11,531 nucleotides of DNA from DASPKS01 sp035628035. Lineage in GTDB: Bacteria > Bacteroidota > Rhodothermia > Rhodothermales > Rubricoccaceae. Shown piece by piece: positions 1-6,709 of the stretch. The DNA lies in NCBI GenBank assembly GCA_035628035.1, contig DASPKS010000029.1, forward strand, positions 1 through 11,531, read 5' to 3'. The notes below the pieces were generated by a model. The model was not told the DNA's origin, made no database searches, and saw only the letters and a program-made list of their open reading frames with translations. The position numbers were made by a program, and so were the translations under genes. Numbering within the stretch: position 1 is the stretch's first letter; each line of letters starts with the position of its first letter.

Positions 1-1542
1 TTATCCGATCTTGCGGCGCCAGGTGGTGCCTTCGGGGCCATCCATCACCTCCACGCCAAGGGCGTCGACTTCGGCGCGGAGGGCGTCGGCGCGGGCCCAA
101 TCGCGCGCGGCGCGGGCAGCCTCGCGCGCGGCGAGGAGGGCTTCGACCTGCGCGGCGAGCGGATCTTCTTCGGAAGCAGTAGCGGCTTCGCCGTGCTCGG
201 AGCGGACGATCCCGAGCAGGGCATTGGTCTGGTCTAGGAAGTCGGCGGCCGATTGGGCGTCGGTGCCGGCGAGCGGATGCTCGCGGTGCCGAGCGAGGAG
301 CGCGTTCACGCCCCGGTACGCCGCGGCGAGGGCCTCCGGCGTGTTGAGGTCGTCGAGCATCGCGGCGAGGGTGCTGTCGTAGGCCGCACGCAGCGCCCTG
401 GCGAGGACGTCATCCGCAGCGCCGTTGGAGGCGCTGGCGCTCAGCGCCTCGCGCACGACCTCATCGGCCTCGGCGTAGCGGCGCCGGACCTTCTGGGCGT
501 CCTGGAGCGCCTTCAGGGTGAAGTTGAACGGCTTCCCGTAGTGCCCGCTGATGAGCATCAGCCGAAGGGCGAGGGGGTCCACGGGTGCGCCCCAGTCGGC
601 GCGGCCGCCTTCGGCTTCCGGTACGGTGAGGTCGCGCACGGTGAGGAAGTTGCCGAGCCGCTTGCTCATCTTCTGGGCCTCCACCTGGAGGAACCGCGTG
701 TGCACCCACCGCCGCGAGAAGGGCTGCCCCGTGAGCGCCTCGGCCTGGGCGATTTCGCACTCGTGGTGGGGGAAGCGGAGGTCCTCCCCGCCGCCGTGGA
801 GGTCGATGGTCTCGCCGAGGTACTGCTGCGCCATGACCGAGCACTCAAGGTGCCAGCCGGGGAAGCCCCAGCCCCAGGGGCTGTGCCACTGCATGAGGTG
901 GCCGGGGTCCTTCTTCCACAGCGCGAAGTCGCGGGGGTCGCGCTTGGCCTCGTCGCGGACGACGGCGCGGTCGGTTTCGGTGAGCCGCTCGGCCTCGGTG
1001 TTGCCCGAGAGCTTGCCGTACTCCGGGAACGCCGGGACGTGGAAGTAGACGCCGTCGTCGGTCTCGTAGGCGATCCCCTTGTCCGAGAGTTGCTCGACGG
1101 CGAGGATCTGCTCGCGGACGTGCTCGGTGGCGCGCGGGCGGACGGTCGGCTCGCGGAGGTTGAGCGCCTTCCAGTCGGCGAGCAGGGCCTCGGTGTAGTG
1201 GCGGGCGAGGTCCCACACGTTCACGAACCGCTCGCCCTCCTTCGAGCGGAGCGCCTTCGCCATTCGGTCCTCGCCGTGCGCGTCGGCCACATCGTCCTCG
1301 GTGAGGTGGCCCACGTCGGTCACGTTCGAGACGTAGCGGACCTGCCAGCCGAGCGCCTCGGCCGTGCGCACGATGAGGTCGGCCGTGAGGAACGTCCGGA
1401 AATTGCCGATGTGGGCGTAGGAGTAGACCGTCGGCCCGCACGAGTAGAACCGGAGCACGGGCGTCCCGTCGGCGAGCCGCTCCGCCGGTTCGAGCGGGAG
1501 CGTCTGGCGGGAGAGGGAGTCGTGGAGGCGGAAGTCGGGCAC
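1..1542 (-). CDS. cysS: Cysteine--tRNA ligase (cysteinyl-tRNA synthetase)
   Basis: This class I aminoacyl-tRNA synthetase charges tRNA-Cys with cysteine in the cytoplasm. The 513-residue protein has the HIGH-type signature as HIGN at residues 44-47 and the KMSKS-type loop as KMSKR at 291-295. The four expected zinc ligands that select cysteine are present: C35 (in SCGPTVY), C234 (in WHLEC), H259 and E263 (in HHECE). The Rossmann fold spans about residues 25-330, followed by the helical DALR-type and anticodon-binding region. The length is slightly above the E. coli enzyme (about 460), with extra sequence at about 420-470. The start is a GTG five bases after the sufE stop and no Shine-Dalgarno is visible. 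The frame cannot extend upstream without running back through sufE. It is probably co-transcribed with sufE. The TAA stop is at the window edge, so the gene is complete. Confidence 0.98.
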   Translation of the reverse strand: MPDFRLHDSLSRQTLPLEPAERLADGTPVLRFYSCGPTVYSYAHIGNFRTFLTADLIVRTAEALGWQVRYVSNVTDVGHLTEDDVADAHGEDRMAKALRSKEGERFVNVWDLARHYTEALLADWKALNLREPTVRPRATEHVREQILAVEQLSDKGIAYETDDGVYFHVPAFPEYGKLSGNTEAERLTETDRAVVRDEAKRDPRDFALWKKDPGHLMQWHSPWGWGFPGWHLECSVMAQQYLGETIDLHGGGEDLRFPHHECEIAQAEALTGQPFSRRWVHTRFLQVEAQKMSKRLGNFLTVRDLTVPEAEGGRADWGAPVDPLALRLMLISGHYGKPFNFTLKALQDAQKVRRRYAEADEVVREALSASASNGAADDVLARALRAAYDSTLAAMLDDLNTPEALAAAYRGVNALLARHREHPLAGTDAQSAADFLDQTNALLGIVRSEHGEAATASEEDPLAAQVEALLAAREAARAARDWARADALRAEVDALGVEVMDGPEGTTWRRKIG

Positions 1543-1547
1543 GGTGG

Positions 1548-1970
1548 TCAGGACGAGGGCGCGAGGGCAGCGCGGGCATCGCGCTGCATCCGGGCGAGCA
1601 TGGCGGCGAGGCCGCCCTGGCGGCCCGGTGTGAGCGCCTCAGCGAGCCCGGCGTCGCGGATGAAGTCGGGCGTGAGGGCGGCGACGGTTCCGGGCGGCTC
1701 GCCGCTAAGGCCGTTCACGAGGAGGGCCGCCATCCCCTGGGCGATCTGGCCGTCGGCGGCGGCGCGGAACCGCATCCGTCCGTCCTCCACCTCCGAGACG
1801 AGCCACACGCGGGAGACGCACCCGCGCACGAGGTGCTCGTCGGTCTTCTCATCCTCGGGGAAGGGACCGAGCTCGGCGGCGTAGTCGAGGAGGAGGAGCG
1901 TGCGGTTCGTCGGGTCGAGCGAGCCGAGGTCCTCGACGGCGCGCTGGAGCTTGGCGGGGAGGGCGGGCAT
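1548..1970 (-). CDS. sufE: SufE family sulfur acceptor for cysteine desulfurase
   Basis: SufE accepts persulfide sulfur from the cysteine desulfurase SufS and passes it to the Suf iron-sulfur scaffold. The 140-residue product matches the usual family length and layout: an N-terminal helix, the acidic stretch GPFPEDEKTDEH, then the acceptor cysteine at residue 51 in HLVRGCVSRVWL, the most conserved motif of the family. The C-terminal helices contain the expected LLVNGLSGEPP segment before the hydrophobic end. The frame stays open upstream to a possible start at 2126. That extension is proline- and arginine-rich, non-homologous and would run to the edge of the divergent topoisomerase gene, so I chose the ATG at 1970 (MPALPAKLQRAVEDLG). 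It lies five bases before cysS and is probably in its operon. No sufS, sufB, sufC or sufD is in view. Confidence 0.93.
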   Translation of the reverse strand: MPALPAKLQRAVEDLGSLDPTNRTLLLLDYAAELGPFPEDEKTDEHLVRGCVSRVWLVSEVEDGRMRFRAAADGQIAQGMAALLVNGLSGEPPGTVAALTPDFIRDAGLAEALTPGRQGGLAAMLARMQRDARAALAPSS

Positions 1971-2132
1971 GGGCGGCGGCGCGGCGGAGGATACCCACAA
2001 ACGCCTCTTTCGGGGGCTGGTGCCACGGTCGGTGTCAGGAAACGAGGAAGAGGGGAGGGCACCATCCGGTTCCCCAGAAACCCCGAGCGGGGGCCACGCT
2101 TTCACCCCCGCCTTTCTGCATGGCACCTCTCA
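1971..2132. promoter_or_regulatory. Divergent intergenic region between sufE and topoisomerase IB
   Basis: These 162 bases separate two genes read in opposite directions and must hold the promoters for both. I see no convincing -33/-7 boxes of the Bacteroidota type and no Shine-Dalgarno before either ATG. The one structure visible is a short inverted repeat, listed separately. Function is inferred from position only. Confidence 0.4.
2087..2111 (+). other. Inverted repeat in the leader of the topoisomerase gene
   Basis: GCGGGGG (2087-2093) pairs perfectly with CCCCCGC (2105-2111) across an 11-base loop, followed by CTTTCT and, 21 bases after the stem, the topoisomerase ATG. It could form in the mRNA leader and act as a weak attenuator or simply be a chance product of G+C-rich sequence. 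No other evidence supports a role. Confidence 0.25.
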
Positions 2133-3179
2133 ATGTCGCTCAACCTCCTCCGAAAGCCGGAGGCCGCCGCCGAAGCGGCCGGCCTCGTCTACGTTTCGGA
2201 CGCCCTGCCAGGGATCCGCCGCGTCCGGCGCGGGTCGGGCTTCGCCTACGTGCGCCCGGACGGGTCGCCCGCCTCGGAGCGGGACCTCGCCCGCATCGCG
2301 GCCCTCGCCATCCCGCCGGCGTGGACGGACGTGTGGATCTGCCCGAGCCCGAACGGGCACCTCCAGGCCACCGGCCGCGACGCCCGGGGGCGGAAACAGT
2401 ACCGGTACCACCCCGACTGGATGGCCGTTCGCAGCGGGGCGAAGTACGAGAAGCTCGCCCCTTTCGGCGAGGCGCTGCCCGACCTCCGCGCCCGCGTGGA
2501 GGGGGACCTCCGCCGCCCCACGCTCGACCGCGAGAAGGTGCTCGCCCTCGCCGTGGCCCTCCTCGACCAGACGCTCATCCGCATCGGCAACCCGGAGTAC
2601 GCCGAGGAGAACGAGACGTACGGGCTCACGACGCTTCGCGACAAGCACGTCGCCCTCGAGGGGACGGGCGTCCGGTTCGCGTTCACCGGCAAGAGCGGCG
2701 TCGAGCACGAGGTGACCCTCCGCGACCGCCGCCTCGCCCGCCTCGTCAAGGCCTGCCGCGACCTCCCCGGCCACACGCTCTTCCAGTACTACGCCGACGG
2801 CGGCGAGCGGTGCGTCCTCACCTCCGGCGACGTGAACGCCTACCTCCGCGAGACGACGAGCGAGGAGTTCACGGCGAAGGACTTCCGCACGTGGGGCGGG
2901 ACGGTCCTCGCGGCGAAGGCCCTCTGCGCGTGCGGTCCCTGTGAGGACGAGAAGGCTGCCGACAAGGCCATCGCCGAGACGATCAAGGAGGTGGCCGCCG
3001 CGCTCGGCAACACGTGCGCCGTGTGCCGGAAGCACTACGTCCACCCGGCCGTGCTCGACGCCTACCGCGAGGGGTCCCTCCTCGATGTCCTCGCGCGCCG
3101 CCACGTCGGTAACACGCCGCGCGGGCTGGCGCCGCCCGAGGCCGCGGTGCTCACGCTGCTGAAGGAGCGGGCGGCGTAG
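2133..3179 (+). CDS. DNA topoisomerase IB (poxvirus-type)
   Basis: This enzyme relaxes supercoiled DNA by nicking one strand through a 3'-phosphotyrosine link. The 348-residue length is typical of bacterial type IB enzymes. An N-terminal beta domain (about 20-110, including the KQYRYHPDW motif at 88-96) precedes the catalytic domain. The catalytic set can be read directly: R150 (LIRIGN), K187 (FTGKSG), R252 (FRTWGG), N293 (LGNT) and the nucleophile Y302 (CRKHYVHP). The spacing agrees with what I recall for the Deinococcus enzyme, at a constant offset of 13. The start is the ATG at 2133 (MSLNLLRKPE). The frame is open further upstream, but that sequence is antisense to sufE and has no family resemblance. 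Unusual are five cysteines close to the active site: C265, C267, C270, C295 and C298. The gene diverges from sufE, and its last 29 bases overlap the convergent yidD frame. Confidence 0.96.
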   Translation: MSLNLLRKPEAAAEAAGLVYVSDALPGIRRVRRGSGFAYVRPDGSPASERDLARIAALAIPPAWTDVWICPSPNGHLQATGRDARGRKQYRYHPDWMAVRSGAKYEKLAPFGEALPDLRARVEGDLRRPTLDREKVLALAVALLDQTLIRIGNPEYAEENETYGLTTLRDKHVALEGTGVRFAFTGKSGVEHEVTLRDRRLARLVKACRDLPGHTLFQYYADGGERCVLTSGDVNAYLRETTSEEFTAKDFRTWGGTVLAAKALCACGPCEDEKAADKAIAETIKEVAAALGNTCAVCRKHYVHPAVLDAYREGSLLDVLARRHVGNTPRGLAPPEAAVLTLLKERAA

Positions 3180-3447
3180 CCCCTTCGGGGAGGGGCTCCC
3201 CGAACCAGCGCGGGGGGTCGTAGCCGTGCCCGCCCCAGGGGTTGCAGCGCAGGACGCGCCATGTCGCCAGGATCGTCCCCCGCACGGCGCCGTACTCCTT
3301 CAGCGCGAGGATGGCGTACTGCGAGCATGAAGGGGTGTACCGGCACGAAGGGGGGAAGAGCGGAGAGAGGACAAGCTGGTAGAGGCGAACGACCCCCGCG
3401 AGCGCGAGGCGCGGGAGGTGCCATACGGCGCGCCCGGTGCGGGCCAG
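3151..3447 (-). CDS. yidD: YidD membrane protein insertion efficiency factor, start uncertain
   Basis: YidD is a small, inner-face membrane-associated protein that assists YidC in inserting membrane proteins. The conserved core is complete: an amphipathic N-terminal helix leading to RLYQLVLSPLFPPSCRYTP, then PSCSQYAILALKEYGAVRG, and the closing motif RCNPWGGHGYDPP. Numbering from the CTG at 3447 gives 98 residues, with the family cysteines at C35, C41 and C68. The difficulty is the start. This frame is open only back to 3528 (TAA at 3531-3529) and contains no ATG, GTG or TTG; CTG at 3447 is the only near-start codon. An ATG at 3527, with AAGG five bases before it, lies in another frame and runs into a run of ten C (3470-3461). 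One more C would join it to YidD as a 125-residue protein. The 3' end overlaps the convergent topoisomerase gene by 29 bases. Identification is secure, the exact extent is not. Confidence 0.85.
   Translation of the reverse strand: MARTGRAVWHLPRLALAGVVRLYQLVLSPLFPPSCRYTPSCSQYAILALKEYGAVRGTILATWRVLRCNPWGGHGYDPPRWFGEPLPEGATPPAPSAA
3184..3204. terminator. Hairpin just after the topoisomerase stop codon
   Basis: TTCGGGGAG (3184-3192) and CTCCCCGAA (3196-3204) form a perfect 9-base stem around a GGG loop, five bases after the topoisomerase stop. It is a plausible transcription end for that gene. No T run follows it, and it also lies inside the C-terminal codons of the convergent yidD, so the repeat may instead reflect coding constraint. 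Confidence 0.35.
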
Positions 3448-3460
3448 CCGAGAGGGAAAA

Positions 3461-3470
3461 GGGGGGGGGG
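3461..3470. repeat. Ten-base G/C homopolymer at the 5' end of yidD
   Basis: A run of ten G on the plus strand (ten C in the yidD sense) sits between the only upstream ATG codons (3527 and 3491, sharing one frame) and the conserved yidD frame. With 11 C the two frames would be joined. Such runs are prone to sequencing error and to replication slippage. Confidence 0.9.
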
Positions 3471-3617
3471 CGGGAGGGCATCCGAGGCCATACGCGCAAG
3501 GAGGCGGCCGGGTGCCGCCCCTTTCATCTTACCTTGAACCTGTATGCGCCACCCGCAGCGAACGTCTTTCCCCTAGCGGATGCCCCTACCGAAGCGGTGC
3601 CTGAGCCCATTACCACT

Positions 3618-5921
3618 ATGAACATTGCGTACGCCTTCCGATTCCTTGCCTTTCCGCTCACCGTCCTCTTGGCCGCCCTCTCGGCGAGCACGTCCCCGCA
3701 GGCCCAGCCCGCATCGCTGTGGTCCGACGTGGGGGAGCATGACATCCCGGCCGGGCGCCGCCTGATCGTGCCCACGTCATACCGGACGATCCGGCTCGAC
3801 CGCACCGCCATGGAGGCGCTCCTCCGTTCGGCGCCCGAGGAGGTCCGCCCGGGCGACACCCGCGAGGGGATCGTCCTCTCGCTGCCGTTGCCGGAAGGGG
3901 GCAGCGCCGACTTCCGGGTGATCGAGTCATCCATCTTGGCGCCGGCGCTGCAGGCCCGGTACCCCCAGATGCGAACGTACCTCGGGCGCGGGCTCAGCCA
4001 GCCCGCCGCCACCGTCCGCATCAGCATGACGCCGTCGGGGTTCCGGGCGCAGGTCTTCGCCCCCGACGGGGCGTACTACATAGATCCTTATGCCGTGGGC
4101 AACGCCACGGACTACCTCGTCTACCGGGGGAGCCACGCGCCGCCCGACCCTGAGCGCGTGCGGGCGGCGTTCGAGCACGAGCGCGTAGAGGAGACAGAGG
4201 TTTCCCGGACCGCAGAGCCGCCGCCGATGGGTGCGCTCAGAAACGGCGAGACCCTCCGGACCTACCGCCTGGCCCTCGCCACTACCGGGGAGTACACCCG
4301 CTTCCACAGCGCCGACCCGAACAACCCGACCGTCGAAGAGGGGATGGACGCCGTCGTCGTCGCCATGGCGCGGGTGAACCAGATCTACGAGAACGACGTG
4401 GCCGTGCGGATGGTGCTCATCCCGAACAACGACACCCTCATCTACCTCGACCCTAACACCGACCCGTACACCAACAACAATGGCAGCGCGATGCTGAGCC
4501 AGAACCAGGCCACCATCGACGCGGTCATCGGGCCGGCCAACTACGACATCGGGCACGTGTTCTCCACGGGGGGCGGTGGGGTGGCCGGCCTCGGCGTCGT
4601 GTGCTCCAATGGGGTCAAGGCGCGGGGCGTCACGGGGCTGCCCACGCCCATCGGCGACCCCTTCTACGTGGACTACGTGGCGCACGAGATGGGGCACCAG
4701 TACCGCGGCAACCACTCCTTCAACGGGACGGCGGGCGCCTGCGGAGGCGGCCGCGTAGGCCAGCGGGCCTACGAGCCCGGGAGCGGCTCCACCATCATGG
4801 CCTACGCGGGTATCTGCGGCGGGCACAACCTCCAGTCGTTCAGCGATCCGTACTTCCACGTGATCTCGCTCGACGAGATCGTGAGCTTCATCACGTTCCA
4901 GGCCGGCTCGACCTGCCCCACGAACACCCCCACGGGGAACGTTCCCCCTACGGTGACGGCAACGGGCGGCTACGCCCTGCCCGTCCGTACCCCCTTCACC
5001 CTCAGCGGGAGCGCTACCGACGACACGCCGGCCTCGCTGACGTACATCTGGGAGGAGTTCGACCTCGGCCCGGGCGGCTCGCCGGTCTCCACTACGCCGC
5101 CGCTCTTCCGCTCGTTCAACCCCACCCCGGCCGGAAACACCCGTGTGTTCCCGCGGATGGACCGCCTCCTCGCGGGGCAGCCCCCCATCGTCGGGGAGAA
5201 CTACCCCGTGGACTCGCGCGAGCTCCGGTTCCGCCTCATCGCACGGGACAACGCGCTGGCCGGAGGCGGCATCGCGGATACCCTCATCACCGTCACCACC
5301 CACGTCGAAGCCGGGCCGTTCCTCGTGACCACGGCCACGTCGCCGGGCCAGACGTTCCCGGGCGGGACGCCGGTGAGCGTGACGTGGGATGTGGCGGGCA
5401 CCAACGCCGGCCCGGTCAACACGGCGGCCGTGGACATCCTCTACTCCACGAACAACGGGGTCACCTTCGACCACGTCCTCGCGGCGGCGACCCCGAACGA
5501 CGGGGCGGAGACGGTCACGTTCCCCAACATGGACACCGCGCAGGGCCGGCTCCTCATCCGAGCCGTCGGCAACGTGTTCTTCAACGTGAGCCCCTTCCCG
5601 TTCACCGTCACGATGACGACGGCCACCGAGAGCCCGGCGGAGGGGGCGTTCTCCTTGAGCGCCGCGTACCCCAACCCCATCCCGCGAGAAGCCGCCGTCC
5701 GTGTGCTCATGAACCTCTCCGTGGACCGGACGCAGCGCGTAAGTGCGGAGGTGTACGACGCGCTCGGCCGACGCGTGGCCGTGCTCCACGAGGGGCTCGT
5801 CGCAGCGGGGGCGAACGCCCAGCTCGTGCTCGACGCCCGGGCGCTCCCGGCGGGCTCATACTTCGTCCGCGTGACGGGCGAGACGTTCACCGCCACGCGT
5901 CCCCTACAGGTGATCCAGTAG
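3618..5921 (+). CDS. Secreted reprolysin-like zinc metalloprotease with type IX sorting domain
   Basis: This 767-residue protein is predicted to be an exported metzincin protease. Residues 1-30 form a signal peptide, with a hydrophobic stretch and likely cleavage near PQAQ. Residues about 31-210 resemble a propeptide. The catalytic domain (about 211-430) starts at LRTYRLALATTGEYTRFH and holds the zinc motif HEMGHQYRGNH (H356, E357, H360, H366) and a Met-turn at STIMAYAGICG (M394). The only four cysteines (C329, C375, C400, C433) all fall in or at the edge of this domain and could form two disulfides. Two beta-sandwich regions follow (about 440-565 and 566-668). The tail from about 677 is a type IX secretion C-terminal signal (YPNP at 684-687, EVYDALGRRVAVL, PAGSYFVRV). 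In the zinc motif, position 8, usually Gly, is R363. I chose ATG 3618 because it begins the signal peptide; upstream in-frame sequence is non-homologous. Substrate is unknown. Confidence 0.93.
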   Translation: MNIAYAFRFLAFPLTVLLAALSASTSPQAQPASLWSDVGEHDIPAGRRLIVPTSYRTIRLDRTAMEALLRSAPEEVRPGDTREGIVLSLPLPEGGSADFRVIESSILAPALQARYPQMRTYLGRGLSQPAATVRISMTPSGFRAQVFAPDGAYYIDPYAVGNATDYLVYRGSHAPPDPERVRAAFEHERVEETEVSRTAEPPPMGALRNGETLRTYRLALATTGEYTRFHSADPNNPTVEEGMDAVVVAMARVNQIYENDVAVRMVLIPNNDTLIYLDPNTDPYTNNNGSAMLSQNQATIDAVIGPANYDIGHVFSTGGGGVAGLGVVCSNGVKARGVTGLPTPIGDPFYVDYVAHEMGHQYRGNHSFNGTAGACGGGRVGQRAYEPGSGSTIMAYAGICGGHNLQSFSDPYFHVISLDEIVSFITFQAGSTCPTNTPTGNVPPTVTATGGYALPVRTPFTLSGSATDDTPASLTYIWEEFDLGPGGSPVSTTPPLFRSFNPTPAGNTRVFPRMDRLLAGQPPIVGENYPVDSRELRFRLIARDNALAGGGIADTLITVTTHVEAGPFLVTTATSPGQTFPGGTPVSVTWDVAGTNAGPVNTAAVDILYSTNNGVTFDHVLAAATPNDGAETVTFPNMDTAQGRLLIRAVGNVFFNVSPFPFTVTMTTATESPAEGAFSLSAAYPNPIPREAAVRVLMNLSVDRTQRVSAEVYDALGRRVAVLHEGLVAAGANAQLVLDARALPAGSYFVRVTGETFTATRPLQVIQ

Positions 5922-5941
5922 GGTCCCCTTAGCGCGACTAT

Positions 5942-5980
5942 CGCATCGCCGGGCCGGGGCTTCCTCGGCCCGGCGATGCG
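5942..5980. terminator. Strong hairpin between convergent genes
   Basis: CGCATCGCCGGGCCG (5942-5956) and CGGCCCGGCGATGCG (5966-5980) form a perfect 15-base stem with a 9-base loop. It lies 20 bases after the metalloprotease stop and 15 bases before the end of the convergent SH3-domain gene. Neither side has a clear T run. A shared transcription end is the natural reading, inferred from structure and position. Confidence 0.65.
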
Positions 5981-5995
5981 GTTATAGGGGCGCGC

Positions 5996-6649
5996 TCAGT
6001 CCCCCGCGACGAAGAACGTGATGCGCCAGCGGCCGTCGGTCTTCTGGAACCCCACGCGGTAGTTGATCGGGCTCCAGAGGTACTCCGCCGCCACGTACCC
6101 CTCGCGCCCGTCGGCAAGGCGGACCTTGTGCCACCGCCGCGCTGCGCCCTCGACGCCCCACTCCGTCACGGGGAGGACGGCGTAGGTGAGCACGTCGAGG
6201 ATCTCGCCGTCGAGGCGCGGCGCCACGCGCACGCGGACGTTCTCGCCCACGACGGCGGCGTGGCCGAACGGGTCGAGGTTCTGCGGGAATCCGTCGAAAA
6301 CGTACGGCGCCGTGACGACGTCGCCGGCCTCGCTCCGCACGCTCCCCGTCGCGACGACGCGCGCGAGGACCGTCCAGAGGTCCTCGCCGGGGGGGTGCTC
6401 CTCGCCGAGCCACATCTGGCGCACGCCGTCGGGTCCGCCGGGCGCGTCGCCGAAAGAGAGCCGCGCGGCGGGGTCGAAGGCGGACAGGACGTCGGCCGTG
6501 TCGCGGGCGACGAGGGCCGTCAGCAGCCGCCCACGGAAGGTGATGAATGTGGGGTCGATGGCGGCTTGGTCTACCGGCAGGAGGGTGGTGATCTGGGCAG
6601 CGGCGGGGACCGCTAGGAGGATTGAGAGGGCAGGGAGCAGCAGACGCAT
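5996..6649 (-). CDS. Exported protein of unknown function with a bacterial SH3 domain
   Basis: I do not recognise a named family for the full 217-residue protein. A signal peptide is clear at residues 1-19 (LLLPALSILLAVPAAAQ), so it should act in the periplasm or outside the cell. Residues about 35-130 form a region of unknown type with helical and acidic stretches. Residues about 133-193 look like a bacterial SH3 domain: GENVRVRVAPRLDGEILDVL, then WHKVRLADGREGYVAAEYLWSP. Such domains usually bind cell-wall peptides or proteins. The short tail (YRVGFQKTDGRWRITFFVAGD region) completes a beta fold. There are no cysteines and no catalytic motif that I can see. The ATG at 6649 starts the signal peptide; no Shine-Dalgarno precedes it. 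It lies 60 bases downstream of another exported protein on the same strand and is probably in one operon with it. Its 3' end faces the metalloprotease gene. Confidence 0.85.
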   Translation of the reverse strand: MRLLLPALSILLAVPAAAQITTLLPVDQAAIDPTFITFRGRLLTALVARDTADVLSAFDPAARLSFGDAPGGPDGVRQMWLGEEHPPGEDLWTVLARVVATGSVRSEAGDVVTAPYVFDGFPQNLDPFGHAAVVGENVRVRVAPRLDGEILDVLTYAVLPVTEWGVEGAARRWHKVRLADGREGYVAAEYLWSPINYRVGFQKTDGRWRITFFVAGD

Positions 6650-6709
6650 CGAAAGGAAGGAGGAGCGAGCCGTAAAGCTACAGGAGCCGGGTGCCCCTTG
6701 GTGGGCCGC

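Noticed and set aside
253..1884. A 543-codon open frame on the plus strand opposite cysS and sufE
   Set aside because: It is the antisense of two securely identified genes, has no recognisable domain and has the Val/Gly/Glu-heavy composition typical of antisense frames in G+C-rich DNA.
2130..3104. A 324-codon minus-strand open frame opposite topoisomerase IB
   Set aside because: No family resemblance; it lies fully under a gene with all catalytic residues in place.
3300..3527. A 75-codon minus-strand reading frame starting at the ATG with a good ribosome-binding site
   Set aside because: After the C run it reads Ser/Arg/Pro-rich nonsense across the YidD core. Its first codons are better explained as the displaced 5' end of yidD.
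3927..5789. A 620-codon minus-strand open frame opposite the metalloprotease
   Set aside because: It is dominated by Arg, Gly, Val, Asp and His with no fold-like pattern and mirrors the codon bias of the real gene on the other strand.
6673..6680. TAGCTTTA on the minus strand as a separate promoter for the SH3-domain gene
   Set aside because: It matches seven of eight positions of TAnnTTTG, but no -33 element is evident and the 60-base gap fits an operon. Too weak to list as a feature.
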